Source: an uncultured bacterium
Lineage (GTDB): Bacteria > Actinomycetota > Coriobacteriia > Coriobacteriales > Eggerthellaceae
Direction: 5' to 3'
Assembly (NCBI GenBank): GCA_905215035.1
Contig: CAJMOJ010000086.1
Location: forward strand, 1-6,477
Length of the DNA: 6,477 nucleotides
Of this stretch, positions 1-6,230 are shown piece after piece. The notes under the pieces were generated by a model. That model was not told the origin of the DNA. It saw only the letters and a list, made by a program, of their open reading frames with translations, and searched no databases. The position numbers were made by a program, and so were the translations under genes. Every line of letters starts with the position of its first letter. The stretch's first letter is position 1.

Positions 1-33
1 AAGGGAATCCGATCTTGTGTCGGATTCCCTTTT
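1..33 (+). terminator. Intrinsic terminator of the upstream gene
   Basis: A perfect 12-bp inverted repeat (1-12 with 20-31, arm AAGGGAATCCGA) encloses a 7-base loop (13-19), and the 3' arm runs into a short T-run (30-33, then C and more T). This is the form of a Rho-independent terminator for a plus-strand gene whose coding part lies left of the window. The stem may extend further left. It isolates the large surface-protein gene from upstream transcription. Confidence 0.85.
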
Positions 34-80
34 CTCGCTTTATAGATTTGATAATAGATAGAAGTTGTTTATTCTCATAG

Positions 81-106
81 GACGTTCGCTGCTTATATAC
101 AACGTC
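81..106. promoter_or_regulatory. Spaced inverted repeat upstream of promoter (possible operator)
   Basis: GACGTT (81-86) and AACGTC (101-106) are perfect inverted copies. Their centres are 20 bp apart, about two helical turns, and the pair ends 24 bases before the proposed -35 box. This position would suit a dimeric activator or repressor. Six-base arms can arise by chance, so the call is tentative. Confidence 0.25.
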
Positions 107-129
107 AGATGCGTGTTGCTACAAAAAAA

Positions 130-158
130 TTGTAAAACGGCTTTTGGTTTGGTATAGT
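130..158 (+). promoter_or_regulatory. Sigma-70-type promoter of the surface-protein gene
   Basis: The -35 box is TTGTAA (130-135), followed by a 17-bp spacer and the -10 box TATAGT (153-158). A TGG just before the -10 gives the extended TGn element. Initiation is expected near 165, leaving a leader of about 80 bases before the ATG at 244. A dyad TTGG-N6-CCAA (149-162) has exactly this -10 hexamer as its N6, so a repressor bound there would block the polymerase. Confidence 0.6.
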
Positions 159-190
159 CCAACCGACTAGCTGTATCAAAATCGGGCAAA

Positions 191-223
191 GCGAAACATC
201 AAGCTGGTTGTAGATGTTTCAGC
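191..223 (+). promoter_or_regulatory. Leader hairpin before the surface-protein gene
   Basis: GAAACATC (193-200) pairs perfectly with GATGTTTC (213-220) around a 12-base loop. Two further G-C pairs (191-192 with 222-223) can add to it across one bulged A at 221. No T-run follows, so it is not a terminator. It lies 11 bases before the ribosome binding site and buries the alternative ATG at 214 in its 3' arm, which argues against that start. It could stabilise the mRNA or tune translation. Confidence 0.45.
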
Positions 224-232
224 ACTTTAAAA

Positions 233-246
233 GCGAGGCAATTATG
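233..246 (+). promoter_or_regulatory. Ribosome binding site that decides the start at 244
   Basis: The GAGG core at 235-238 lies five bases before the ATG at 244. The in-frame ATG at 214 has no comparable purine-rich site, sits in the 3' arm of a hairpin, and would add ten residues (MFQHFKSEAI) ahead of an otherwise typical signal peptide. The start at 244 is therefore preferred. Confidence 0.7.
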
Positions 247-3200
247 GTTGCTGTAAAGAAGTTTGTATCGATAGTTTTGTCGATCAGTCTTGTATTGGCA
301 TTTCTGCCAATAACCTCTCAGTTAGCATATGCTGCGGGGGGGGGCGACTCATTAGAATCTGATGCGCCGATCCCAATTGAATATTTTTCGGCTCAAGATA
401 CCGATTATGATCCGCCATACGAAGAAGGTAAAATCAATCTCACGGGCAAAGTCTCTCTTGCTGACGATAAGCAGCTTGTGCAGGACTTGCGCTGGAGCTT
501 TCCTTTTGAAAATCCACAGCGCCCTGGTGAGGGAATAGCAGACCCTGGTAGGCCTTACAAATATGTAATCTGGCAATCAAAAAAGAGTACAGGTAGTGAC
601 TTGTGGAGTAATTGGGAGTCACGTTCAGGTTTTGGAGCGGAAAATAAAGTTCGCGTTTTAAATGTGTATCCCACTGCGGCTGCTGAGCCCTATTTAAGAG
701 ACTGGATGAACAAGCAGGTTGTTGATCCAGCAACGGGTCAAACGGTGTCTATTAGCCGTAATATTCTACAGGTTGAAACAGTATACATAGATTCTTTCAA
801 TTCTAATCCTGATGCCTATTTGTTTGAGACAGTTAAGGATAGTCAGGGTAGGGATGTTCAACAGTATAAATATGATGTATTGATGTTTGGTACGTACGAT
901 TGGAACGCCCATAAGGATCTTTCAGCAACATCAGCTGCTGCAGTAAGAAAATTTGCTGAACATGGCGGTGGACTTATGTTTGGCCATGATACGCTGACGG
1001 GAAACCATGATAGTTCTCTAGGTAGAACTCATACGTATTTTAATTCTTTCGCTCCTGATTTAGGACTGATGCTTGACGCAACATCAAAGAACAGTACAAC
1101 TAATGCGAAAGTTATTGATACGGGCTTTTTGACATCACGTCCATGGAATTTGGAAGGGAAGACGCTTTCGATTCCTTCAACACATAATTATGGACAAAAT
1201 GTTGCTCTAAATTCAGGTGCTCGCATTTGGATGCAGATGAGTGATGCTAATGGAACAATATTGAACTCCGGTAGCACTCCCGCCGGTTATAATGACAATT
1301 TTTATCTCATGACTAAAGGTTCTTTTGCCATGATCATGACAGGTCATTCAAATGGCCAAGCTACAGACGATGAGTCTAAAGTGTTTGCAAACACGTTGCT
1401 GTATATTGCGCAAGGCTCACGCTACACTTCTGGTAGTGACCTTTCATTTGCCGACGAAGATGCTCCTAACCAAGCAAACGCTGCACTTTCACGTGTAAAC
1501 CTTAACGCTAATGCGAATCCACCGGTTTATTCGGTGAGCTTATCTCTAAAGGGTGCAAGCGACAATGGAACTGATTTTGCTTATAAGATTCAAGGAATCC
1601 CTCAAGCAACCATTGAAGGAGATAGTGCCTACAGAGAGATTTGGTCAACACCCGACAATTCTTTAACAACAGCGCCAGATGGCTCATCTATTACACAAAC
1701 CGCTCTTTCAGGATTACGCGGTTATTATGTCAATCTGCTTGAAGGGGATAGTAATAAAAATGAAATACCTTTAGCTAAGTTACCAGCAGGCGCTACGATT
1801 ATCCCTGCCTCAAATGCTGATGACCAAGTCACTTATACTTCTCCGCAAAGTTTGCGTTTAGATACGCAATATTATGCTCATGTATATGCGGTAGATTGGG
1901 CAGGCAATGTAAGTCAAGACACGGTTGTTCCCATCCTGGTTAATAAACGTACGGGCTTTTTCCATATGAATGAGGAAACTGATTCCACCTCAGATACCCA
2001 AGATGTGTATGCAACTTCTTTGTTTACTAAAGATGGACATCTAACAACCTATCCTTCAAATCCAACGCGAGAGGGTTATCGCTTTGATGGCTGGTATTAC
2101 GACAATAAGGCAGAAGGCAAAAAGGTTGAGCCGTTCGAATACATTCCGCTGGGAGAAAATGATCCCGCAGAGCGCCCCGAGCACTTTTATGCCAAGTGGG
2201 TCAAAACATATAATGTCGTTGTATCTCAGCGCGGAAAAGGGGTTAGCAATTTAACCATAAAAGGCAATGAGGCAGAATCCGTAGAGAATCAAGTTCATAC
2301 GTTTGATATTGGAACCAATCTTGAGTTGTCATTTAGACCGGCTCATGGCTATCATCTTGCTTCAGTTTGGCATGGTGATCAATTGCTCGATCCATCTGAG
2401 TATGAGAATAACCTCATCGGCATCCCTAATTTAAGTGATGACCAATACTTTGTTATCGAGTTCGAGCCGGATGACGCTGTTCATAATGATGTGTACAACA
2501 CGGTAAGCACCAAGATTTCGGGTGATAACGGCAAATCGACCATTACAAAGACATCGATTGTAGAGGCGGGATCTAAAGAATCTGCCAACTATCAGGTCAG
2601 CTGGAATATTGATCCAAACTACGAGCCGCGCATGATTATTGTTGATGGTATCGAGCGCCCTGATTTGGTGAAGAAAGGTATTACGTCAATTACTTTCCCA
2701 TCGGTAGAGAAAGATCACTCGGTTGAAGTTCAAGTGAAGCCTAAAGCAGGATCAGGCGAGCAGGTCTCCGAATATTTGATTTCTACCGAGCTTAATGGCG
2801 GTCCTGGTTCTATTACGCCAACGCGCGTTGTAGCTCAAGACGGTAGCCATACCGTGGTTGCGGGGGTTGATGACGAGTATGCCAATGATTATGAACTCCT
2901 GGCATCCAACATCAAAGTGTATGACGCCAATAACAATGAATTGACCCCAGCGCAACTTACTGCAGCAGGTGTCACGATAACCGAGCGTGACGATGGTAAG
3001 TTTGAAGTTGCTCTGCCAAACATTAGCAGCGAATACCGTGTAGTAGCCACCGTGACACCTAAACAGCAAGCGGGTGTTGTAACAATTCCCTCGGTTGATC
3101 TATTGAGGATTGATACGTCTGTTACGGGCGAAGGCACGATTGCTGATTCAAAAATTGTTAAGCGCGGTGACAAATATGTTGTCGATTGGAAAGCGGCCGA

Positions 3201-5838
3201 CGGTTGGAAGTTTGAGTGCTTGACTGTTGACGGTATTCGTTCCTATTATCCAGAAGACACCAATGAGGGTGAGATCACACTACAGGCGCTTACTGATGAG
3301 GTAGACGGAGATATTGACAACAAGGGGGATGGCGATAGTGCTGATTCTGAAGACCCCATCGTTATTGATCAAGAAGGTAGATATCCGTTTAGTAATATCG
3401 TGCAGTATCACAAAGTGCATGCTTTATTTGTAAAAGACGATGAGTCGCTCAACACTGATCCTGATAGCGAAGAAGCTAAAAATGCTTCAACCTATAAAGT
3501 TATTACGCGCATGATCAGTGAAGCAACAGGTAGTATTACCGCGAGTGGTTACGATCTTGCGAAAGGGTCTGATTATCCGGTTTCTTGGACGGTACCTGAG
3601 GGGTATGAGGTGACGCGCGTTTTGGTTAATGGGCAGCCGCGACCGGATCTCTTGAATAAGGGTTCTTTTGACGTGAAGGATATCCAGAGTGATAACTCGG
3701 TATCAGTCATGGTCGAGAAGAAGCGTACTGAAAAAAATGGTATTCAGATTAAGCAGACGCCTAACGTACTGAATTCGTTCTTATATGAAGACGTGAAGGC
3801 AGGCGATAAGGTCTTACCAACGCTTGCAAGTCATAATGCGGATGAAGCGACAACGTGGGCTCAAGTCCAAGCGGCAAAACAGGGAAAATCGTTCTTGGGA
3901 TGGACTACAGATTGGGATTCCAAGAAGCTTGTTACGCTCAATGATGCGCTTTCTGCTGGATACACAACTATCTATCCTGTGTTTGGCGTAAAGGGCTCGC
4001 CTGGCAAGCCGACCAATCAGCCGAGCAAGGATCCTGATGACCCATCGGACCCTGACGATCCGTCTGGTCCCGACGATCCGTCAAAGCCGGATCCTGCTGA
4101 CAAGGACAATGAACCTATCGACCCTAACGATCCTGCTAATGTTCCCAGCAACGATCCAACCGTTGATTATGAGCAGACGGGATATGCGTACCTTAATAAA
4201 ACTGTGCGTAATTTGACGCATCCCTATGGCGAAAACCAAGTGCATGACACGGTGCGCTATTATCTTTCCGCTCAGAACAATAAGCTGAAGTCATGGACTG
4301 ATGTGGTCTTGAAAGACACGCTACCAACAGGTGTCGAGCTTAAGACCGACAGCGTTAAGCTTGTTAAGCGTGCGCTTGCAAACTCAACCCAAGTTCAAGT
4401 TGAGACGGTTGCACCAGGAGCTTATTCGTACGAGAACGGGGCGTTTTCGTATACAATTCCTGCCATTGATCCTGGTTGGTCATACTGCCTTATCTTTGAT
4501 GTTGAATTGGCTTCTAGCGCCGTTGAAGCGGATAATTTTGGAAAGACGGTTGCCAATGCGGCTAGTGTCGTAGGGGATTCTGACGGCAAGCTTGTCGAGC
4601 CTGATGGAACGGATTCGGATGAGGAGATCCCTACTGGTCCTGTTGGCGGTTTGACTGAGGCAGTTGTATTACCTGACGATGGAACGGTTCATTGGCTCGA
4701 CCCTGACATTGTGATCGAAAAGACTGCGAAAAACATCACCAATCCTGAGTCGAAGTTTATAAAGGCAAATGACCGCATCGCCTACACCATTACTTTGAAG
4801 ACCGATGCCCAGGATTCTTGCATTGAGGACGGAGTGATCTTTGATACCTTGCCGGAAGGTGTTGTTGCTGATCCGGCAAGCATAAAGCTTGTTATAGATG
4901 GCGATGAGATTGCGGTGGATCCATCGGTATATGATGCTGAAACGGGCACAATCAAGGTGAGGGTCGGCAATTTGCTTTATGGTCATCTTGCAACACTTAC
5001 GTTTGAGGCAGTAGTAACCGGCAAAGCGGTGGGTAAGTCTATCCCCAATACTGCTTATGCCTTTGAGGGCGAATCAACATCCAATTCTCCTGATGGCGGG
5101 GATGACGGCAATGGTGGCAATGGAGATAATGGTGGTGACAAGGGCAAGCCAGGTGCACCTTGGGATGGTGATGAGCCAGCAGATGACGCAGTGCCTTCGG
5201 ATCCGGCCTTCCCTAACGGTGTAGATAATCCCGTAAAGTATGCAGATGCAACACTTTCTATTGTGAAGACCGCACAAAACGCGACACGCTCTAACGGCTG
5301 GCGTTTAAACGACACTATTAATTACACCATCGTGGTTACCAATACAGTTGAGAATAGCGTGAGCTTCAATACGGTTTTGGAAGATACGATGAGCGATGGG
5401 CTGCGTTTAGATAGAAACTCAATCGAGCTGTTGAAACCTGATGGAACCCGCCAGGCATTGAGTGCTGACAAGGTGTTTGACGTAAATCGCAATATGATTG
5501 CGGTTCCGCTTGATCAAGTTGTTGGTGGCGAGACGTATACCTTGACATATAAAGCAAGTATTCAAGAGCCATCAACTTTAACTACGCTTAAGAACTGGGT
5601 GACAGTTAAGGGCAACAATGACGCGACAGGCGGATTAGAAGGAACCGTCCTCCTTGACTTCGGTGAAGCAGTGGCAACTGTTCCTTATCCTGAGGACGGT
5701 AAGTACGGGTCGCTTGGTTCTCTGCTTGCTAACACAGGGGATAGTCCTGTTACCCTTGCAATTATTGCTTTGGTTGCTGGATTGATTATTGTGCTTGTGG
5801 TAAATAGAAAGCGTTGGATAAAGAAGGCGAAGGACTAG
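244..5838 (+). CDS. Large secreted, wall-anchored multidomain surface protein (DUF5057-like, InlB and DUF11/isopeptide repeats, LANTG signal)
   Basis: Predicted 1864-residue surface protein; function unknown, adhesin-like by architecture. Residues 1-30 form a signal peptide (basic MVAVKK start, hydrophobic core, likely cut after AYA). Residues ~135-400 resemble DUF5057, with a GATase1/ThuA-like core (YDVLMFGTYD at 210-219, GGGLMFGHD at 241-249). Then come an Ig/FN3-like stretch (~427-570, ending in an AVDWAGN strand), an InlB-type repeat (~590-654, REGYRFDGWYYD), about five related beta-repeats (655-1160), a second InlB-like module (~1165-1251, FLGWTTDWD), an Asp/Pro linker (1252-1305), three DUF11/isopeptide-type domains (1313-1445, 1488-1609, 1669-1792) and a Gly/Asp linker (1611-1660). 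LANTG (1828-1832), a hydrophobic helix (~1835-1853) and a basic tail (NRKRWIKKAKD) form the sorting signal. The gene has its own promoter and terminator, so it is probably monocistronic. A run of nine G at codons 31-34 may make it phase variable. Domain names rest on recognition, not a profile search. Confidence 0.9.
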   Translation: MVAVKKFVSIVLSISLVLAFLPITSQLAYAAGGGDSLESDAPIPIEYFSAQDTDYDPPYEEGKINLTGKVSLADDKQLVQDLRWSFPFENPQRPGEGIADPGRPYKYVIWQSKKSTGSDLWSNWESRSGFGAENKVRVLNVYPTAAAEPYLRDWMNKQVVDPATGQTVSISRNILQVETVYIDSFNSNPDAYLFETVKDSQGRDVQQYKYDVLMFGTYDWNAHKDLSATSAAAVRKFAEHGGGLMFGHDTLTGNHDSSLGRTHTYFNSFAPDLGLMLDATSKNSTTNAKVIDTGFLTSRPWNLEGKTLSIPSTHNYGQNVALNSGARIWMQMSDANGTILNSGSTPAGYNDNFYLMTKGSFAMIMTGHSNGQATDDESKVFANTLLYIAQGSRYTSGSDLSFADEDAPNQANAALSRVNLNANANPPVYSVSLSLKGASDNGTDFAYKIQGIPQATIEGDSAYREIWSTPDNSLTTAPDGSSITQTALSGLRGYYVNLLEGDSNKNEIPLAKLPAGATIIPASNADDQVTYTSPQSLRLDTQYYAHVYAVDWAGNVSQDTVVPILVNKRTGFFHMNEETDSTSDTQDVYATSLFTKDGHLTTYPSNPTREGYRFDGWYYDNKAEGKKVEPFEYIPLGENDPAERPEHFYAKWVKTYNVVVSQRGKGVSNLTIKGNEAESVENQVHTFDIGTNLELSFRPAHGYHLASVWHGDQLLDPSEYENNLIGIPNLSDDQYFVIEFEPDDAVHNDVYNTVSTKISGDNGKSTITKTSIVEAGSKESANYQVSWNIDPNYEPRMIIVDGIERPDLVKKGITSITFPSVEKDHSVEVQVKPKAGSGEQVSEYLISTELNGGPGSITPTRVVAQDGSHTVVAGVDDEYANDYELLASNIKVYDANNNELTPAQLTAAGVTITERDDGKFEVALPNISSEYRVVATVTPKQQAGVVTIPSVDLLRIDTSVTGEGTIADSKIVKRGDKYVVDWKAADGWKFECLTVDGIRSYYPEDTNEGEITLQALTDEVDGDIDNKGDGDSADSEDPIVIDQEGRYPFSNIVQYHKVHALFVKDDESLNTDPDSEEAKNASTYKVITRMISEATGSITASGYDLAKGSDYPVSWTVPEGYEVTRVLVNGQPRPDLLNKGSFDVKDIQSDNSVSVMVEKKRTEKNGIQIKQTPNVLNSFLYEDVKAGDKVLPTLASHNADEATTWAQVQAAKQGKSFLGWTTDWDSKKLVTLNDALSAGYTTIYPVFGVKGSPGKPTNQPSKDPDDPSDPDDPSGPDDPSKPDPADKDNEPIDPNDPANVPSNDPTVDYEQTGYAYLNKTVRNLTHPYGENQVHDTVRYYLSAQNNKLKSWTDVVLKDTLPTGVELKTDSVKLVKRALANSTQVQVETVAPGAYSYENGAFSYTIPAIDPGWSYCLIFDVELASSAVEADNFGKTVANAASVVGDSDGKLVEPDGTDSDEEIPTGPVGGLTEAVVLPDDGTVHWLDPDIVIEKTAKNITNPESKFIKANDRIAYTITLKTDAQDSCIEDGVIFDTLPEGVVADPASIKLVIDGDEIAVDPSVYDAETGTIKVRVGNLLYGHLATLTFEAVVTGKAVGKSIPNTAYAFEGESTSNSPDGGDDGNGGNGDNGGDKGKPGAPWDGDEPADDAVPSDPAFPNGVDNPVKYADATLSIVKTAQNATRSNGWRLNDTINYTIVVTNTVENSVSFNTVLEDTMSDGLRLDRNSIELLKPDGTRQALSADKVFDVNRNMIAVPLDQVVGGETYTLTYKASIQEPSTLTTLKNWVTVKGNNDATGGLEGTVLLDFGEAVATVPYPEDGKYGSLGSLLANTGDSPVTLAIIALVAGLIIVLVVNRKRWIKKAKD
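336..344 (+). repeat. Poly-G tract (9 G) inside the surface-protein gene
   Basis: Nine consecutive G occupy codons 31-34, just after the predicted signal-peptidase site. Loss of one G reads A-G-G-A-T-H-stop. Gain of one G reads A-G-G-G-R-L-I-R-I-stop. Either slip abolishes the mature protein, the behaviour of a slipped-strand contingency tract. Whether it varies in the population cannot be seen from one sequence. Confidence 0.6.
646..1440 (+). other. DUF5057-like / GATase1-like domain region
   Basis: Residues ~135-400. A first beta strand KVRVLNVYP is followed by an insertion, then strand YDVLMFGTYDWN, a helix (TSAAAVRKFAEHGG) and strand GLMFGHDTL. This alternating pattern fits the flavodoxin-like/GATase1-like fold found in DUF5057 and ThuA-like proteins. 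No Cys-His-Glu triad is visible; the domain has no Cys. It is therefore more likely a binding or structural domain than a glutaminase. The boundaries are estimates. Confidence 0.5.
2011..2205 (+). other. InlB B-repeat-like (Listeria-Bacteroides) module
   Basis: Residues ~590-654 read as a typical Flg_new/InlB B-repeat: a YPSNPTREGYRFDGWYYD strand pair, a spacer, then the closing strand HFYAKWVK. Such modules are beta-grasp spacers or ligand-binding units in Gram-positive surface proteins. A divergent second copy (FLGWTTDWD, then TIYPVFGVKG) closes the repeat region near residues 1165-1251. Confidence 0.75.
2206..3723 (+). repeat. Array of about five divergent ~80-115-residue beta-repeats
   Basis: The repeat units lie at residues ~655-745, 750-834, 843-940, 952-1066 and 1083-1160. 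Units 2 and 5 are clearly related: both have VSW, then Y-E-x-x-x-x-I/V-L-V-D/N-G, then RPDL-x-x-KG, then a SV-x-V-x-V strand. Unit 4 keeps V-x-W and VDGI and carries a ~25-residue acidic insertion (1018-1043). The form matches bacterial-repeat (Flg_new_2-type) domains that extend surface proteins as stalks. Copies have diverged in DNA, so recent expansion is not evident. Confidence 0.65.
3997..4158 (+). repeat. Asp/Pro-rich linker with PDDPS repeats
   Basis: Residues 1252-1305 are low-complexity and acidic, with DPDDPS/PDDPS units repeated in tandem and further DP dipeptides. The block at 4021-4080 counts to about 63% GC, well above the rest of the gene. It is probably an extended wall-spanning or hinge segment between the beta-repeat stalk and the isopeptide-type domains. 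Confidence 0.75.
4180..5619 (+). other. Three tandem DUF11 / isopeptide-forming (K-to-N) Ig-like domains
   Basis: Domain 1 covers residues 1313-1445, domain 2 1488-1609, domain 3 1669-1792. Each starts with a KTxxN strand (NKTVRN, EKTAKN, VKTAQN), has a middle D-T-L/M-x-x-G element (DTLPTGV, DTLPEGV, DTMSDGL) and ends in a strand with Asn (VANAAS, IPNTAYA, LKNWVTV). Lys/Asn pairs would be K1319/N1438, K1493/N1602 and K1675/N1784. This matches DUF11 and fimbrial-isopeptide D2-type domains, whose Lys-Asn bonds stiffen pilins and adhesins. The catalytic acid was not assigned. A Gly/Asp/Asn-rich linker (5074-5223) separates domains 2 and 3. Confidence 0.7.
5725..5835 (+). other. LANTG cell-wall sorting signal
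   Basis: LANTG (residues 1828-1832) is followed by GDSPV, a hydrophobic helix (~1835-1853) and the charged tail NRKRWIKKAKD. This is the three-part sortase signal, with Ala in place of the Pro of LPXTG. LAXTG is the known recognition form of class E sortases of Actinobacteria. Cleavage between T and G would attach the protein to peptidoglycan or a pilus. Confidence 0.75.
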
Positions 5839-5879
5839 GATCTGACTAGAGCTTGGTTAGGACTTATAAAAGCAGAATT

Positions 5880-5938
5880 AAGAAAGCGAAAGTAAAACAA
5901 AAAGCGAATACGCGAAAAGCTGAATAAAAAGCCGAATA
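5880..5938 (+). repeat. Degenerate A-rich repeat (AAAAGCNGAATA-like) in the 3' UTR
   Basis: Copies are AAGAAAGCGAAAG (5880-5892), AAAAGCGAATA (5900-5910), AAAAGCTGAATA (5915-5926) and AAAAGCCGAATA (5927-5938). The end of the gene itself has a related string (AAGAAGGCGAAGG, 5821-5833). In frame 3 the region reads RIKKAKVKQKANTRKAE-stop, echoing the IKKAK of the protein tail, but there is no good start and a stop at 5847. It may be a decayed former tail or simple A-rich DNA. Confidence 0.45.
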
Positions 5939-5950
5939 CTAAGCTTATCG

Positions 5951-5988
5951 CATGCGGCTCGGGAGAATATCCTGAGCCGCATGTTTTT
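5951..5988 (+). terminator. Intrinsic terminator of the surface-protein gene
   Basis: A 14-bp stem (5951-5964 with 5970-5983, one G-T wobble) has the arm CATGCGGCTCGGGA and a 5-base loop GAATA, followed by five T (5984-5988). The GC-rich stem plus U-run is a classic Rho-independent terminator. It lies 112 bases after the TAG stop and separates the surface gene from the amidotransferase gene. Confidence 0.93.
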
Positions 5989-6121
5989 GACTAAGGAAAA
6001 AATAATTGTTTCAAACTAAGATACGAGTTGACAAGTAAAAGAAAGCGACATCTCAATTTTGGATGTTTTGTGTCGTATTGCGCAAAAATCTGCAAATCAG
6101 TTGCAAGAAGAGACATGGTTT

Positions 6122-6149
6122 TTGACAAGATTATCTGAAAATGCATTAT
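6122..6149 (+). promoter_or_regulatory. Possible promoter of the glutamine amidotransferase gene
   Basis: A consensus -35 TTGACA (6122-6127) is followed after 16 bases by CATTAT (6144-6149), four of six matches to the -10 consensus. Initiation would be near 6157, giving a ~150-base leader that contains the palindrome and hairpins described separately. The -10 is weak, and another TTGACA (6028-6033) lacks a good -10. The true start site could be elsewhere. Confidence 0.3.
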
Positions 6150-6177
6150 TGCTAAGCCAAAATTTTTATTAATAGTT

Positions 6178-6191
6178 TTGGTTCGAACCAA
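6178..6191. promoter_or_regulatory. 14-bp perfect palindrome, candidate operator
   Basis: TTGGTTCGAACCAA is perfectly self-complementary and lies 114 bases before the amidotransferase start, in AT-rich DNA. Length and symmetry suit a dimeric regulator. The same TTGG-N6-CCAA frame covers the -10 box of the other promoter in this window (149-162). Regulator unknown. Confidence 0.45.
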
Positions 6192-6230
6192 TCCGAAACA
6201 TAACGTAACGTGCAGTTAATTATCCGGAAA

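Noticed and set aside
214..243. Upstream in-frame ATG at 214 as the start of the surface protein
   Set aside because: No Shine-Dalgarno site, lies in the 3' arm of a hairpin, and adds ten residues before a normal signal peptide. The ATG at 244 has GAGG five bases upstream.
5074..5223. Antisense open frames opposite the Gly/Asp-rich linker
   Set aside because: They arise from the biased composition of the linker codons and give low-complexity Ser/Pro/Leu-rich products.
6063..6125. Short plus-strand frame from ATG at 6063 (20 residues)
   Set aside because: No ribosome binding site and no recognisable peptide features.
5991..6191. Minus-strand 66-codon open frame
   Set aside because: It starts at TTG inside the palindrome, has no ribosome binding site, recognisable domain or supporting context, and crosses the promoter region of the next gene.
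6178..6196. GGTTCGAACC as a tRNA T-arm or tRNA-linked attachment site
   Set aside because: The T-arm-like core is only the centre of a palindrome. A 5-bp T-stem around a 7-base loop does not form, and no acceptor, D or anticodon arms are found upstream.
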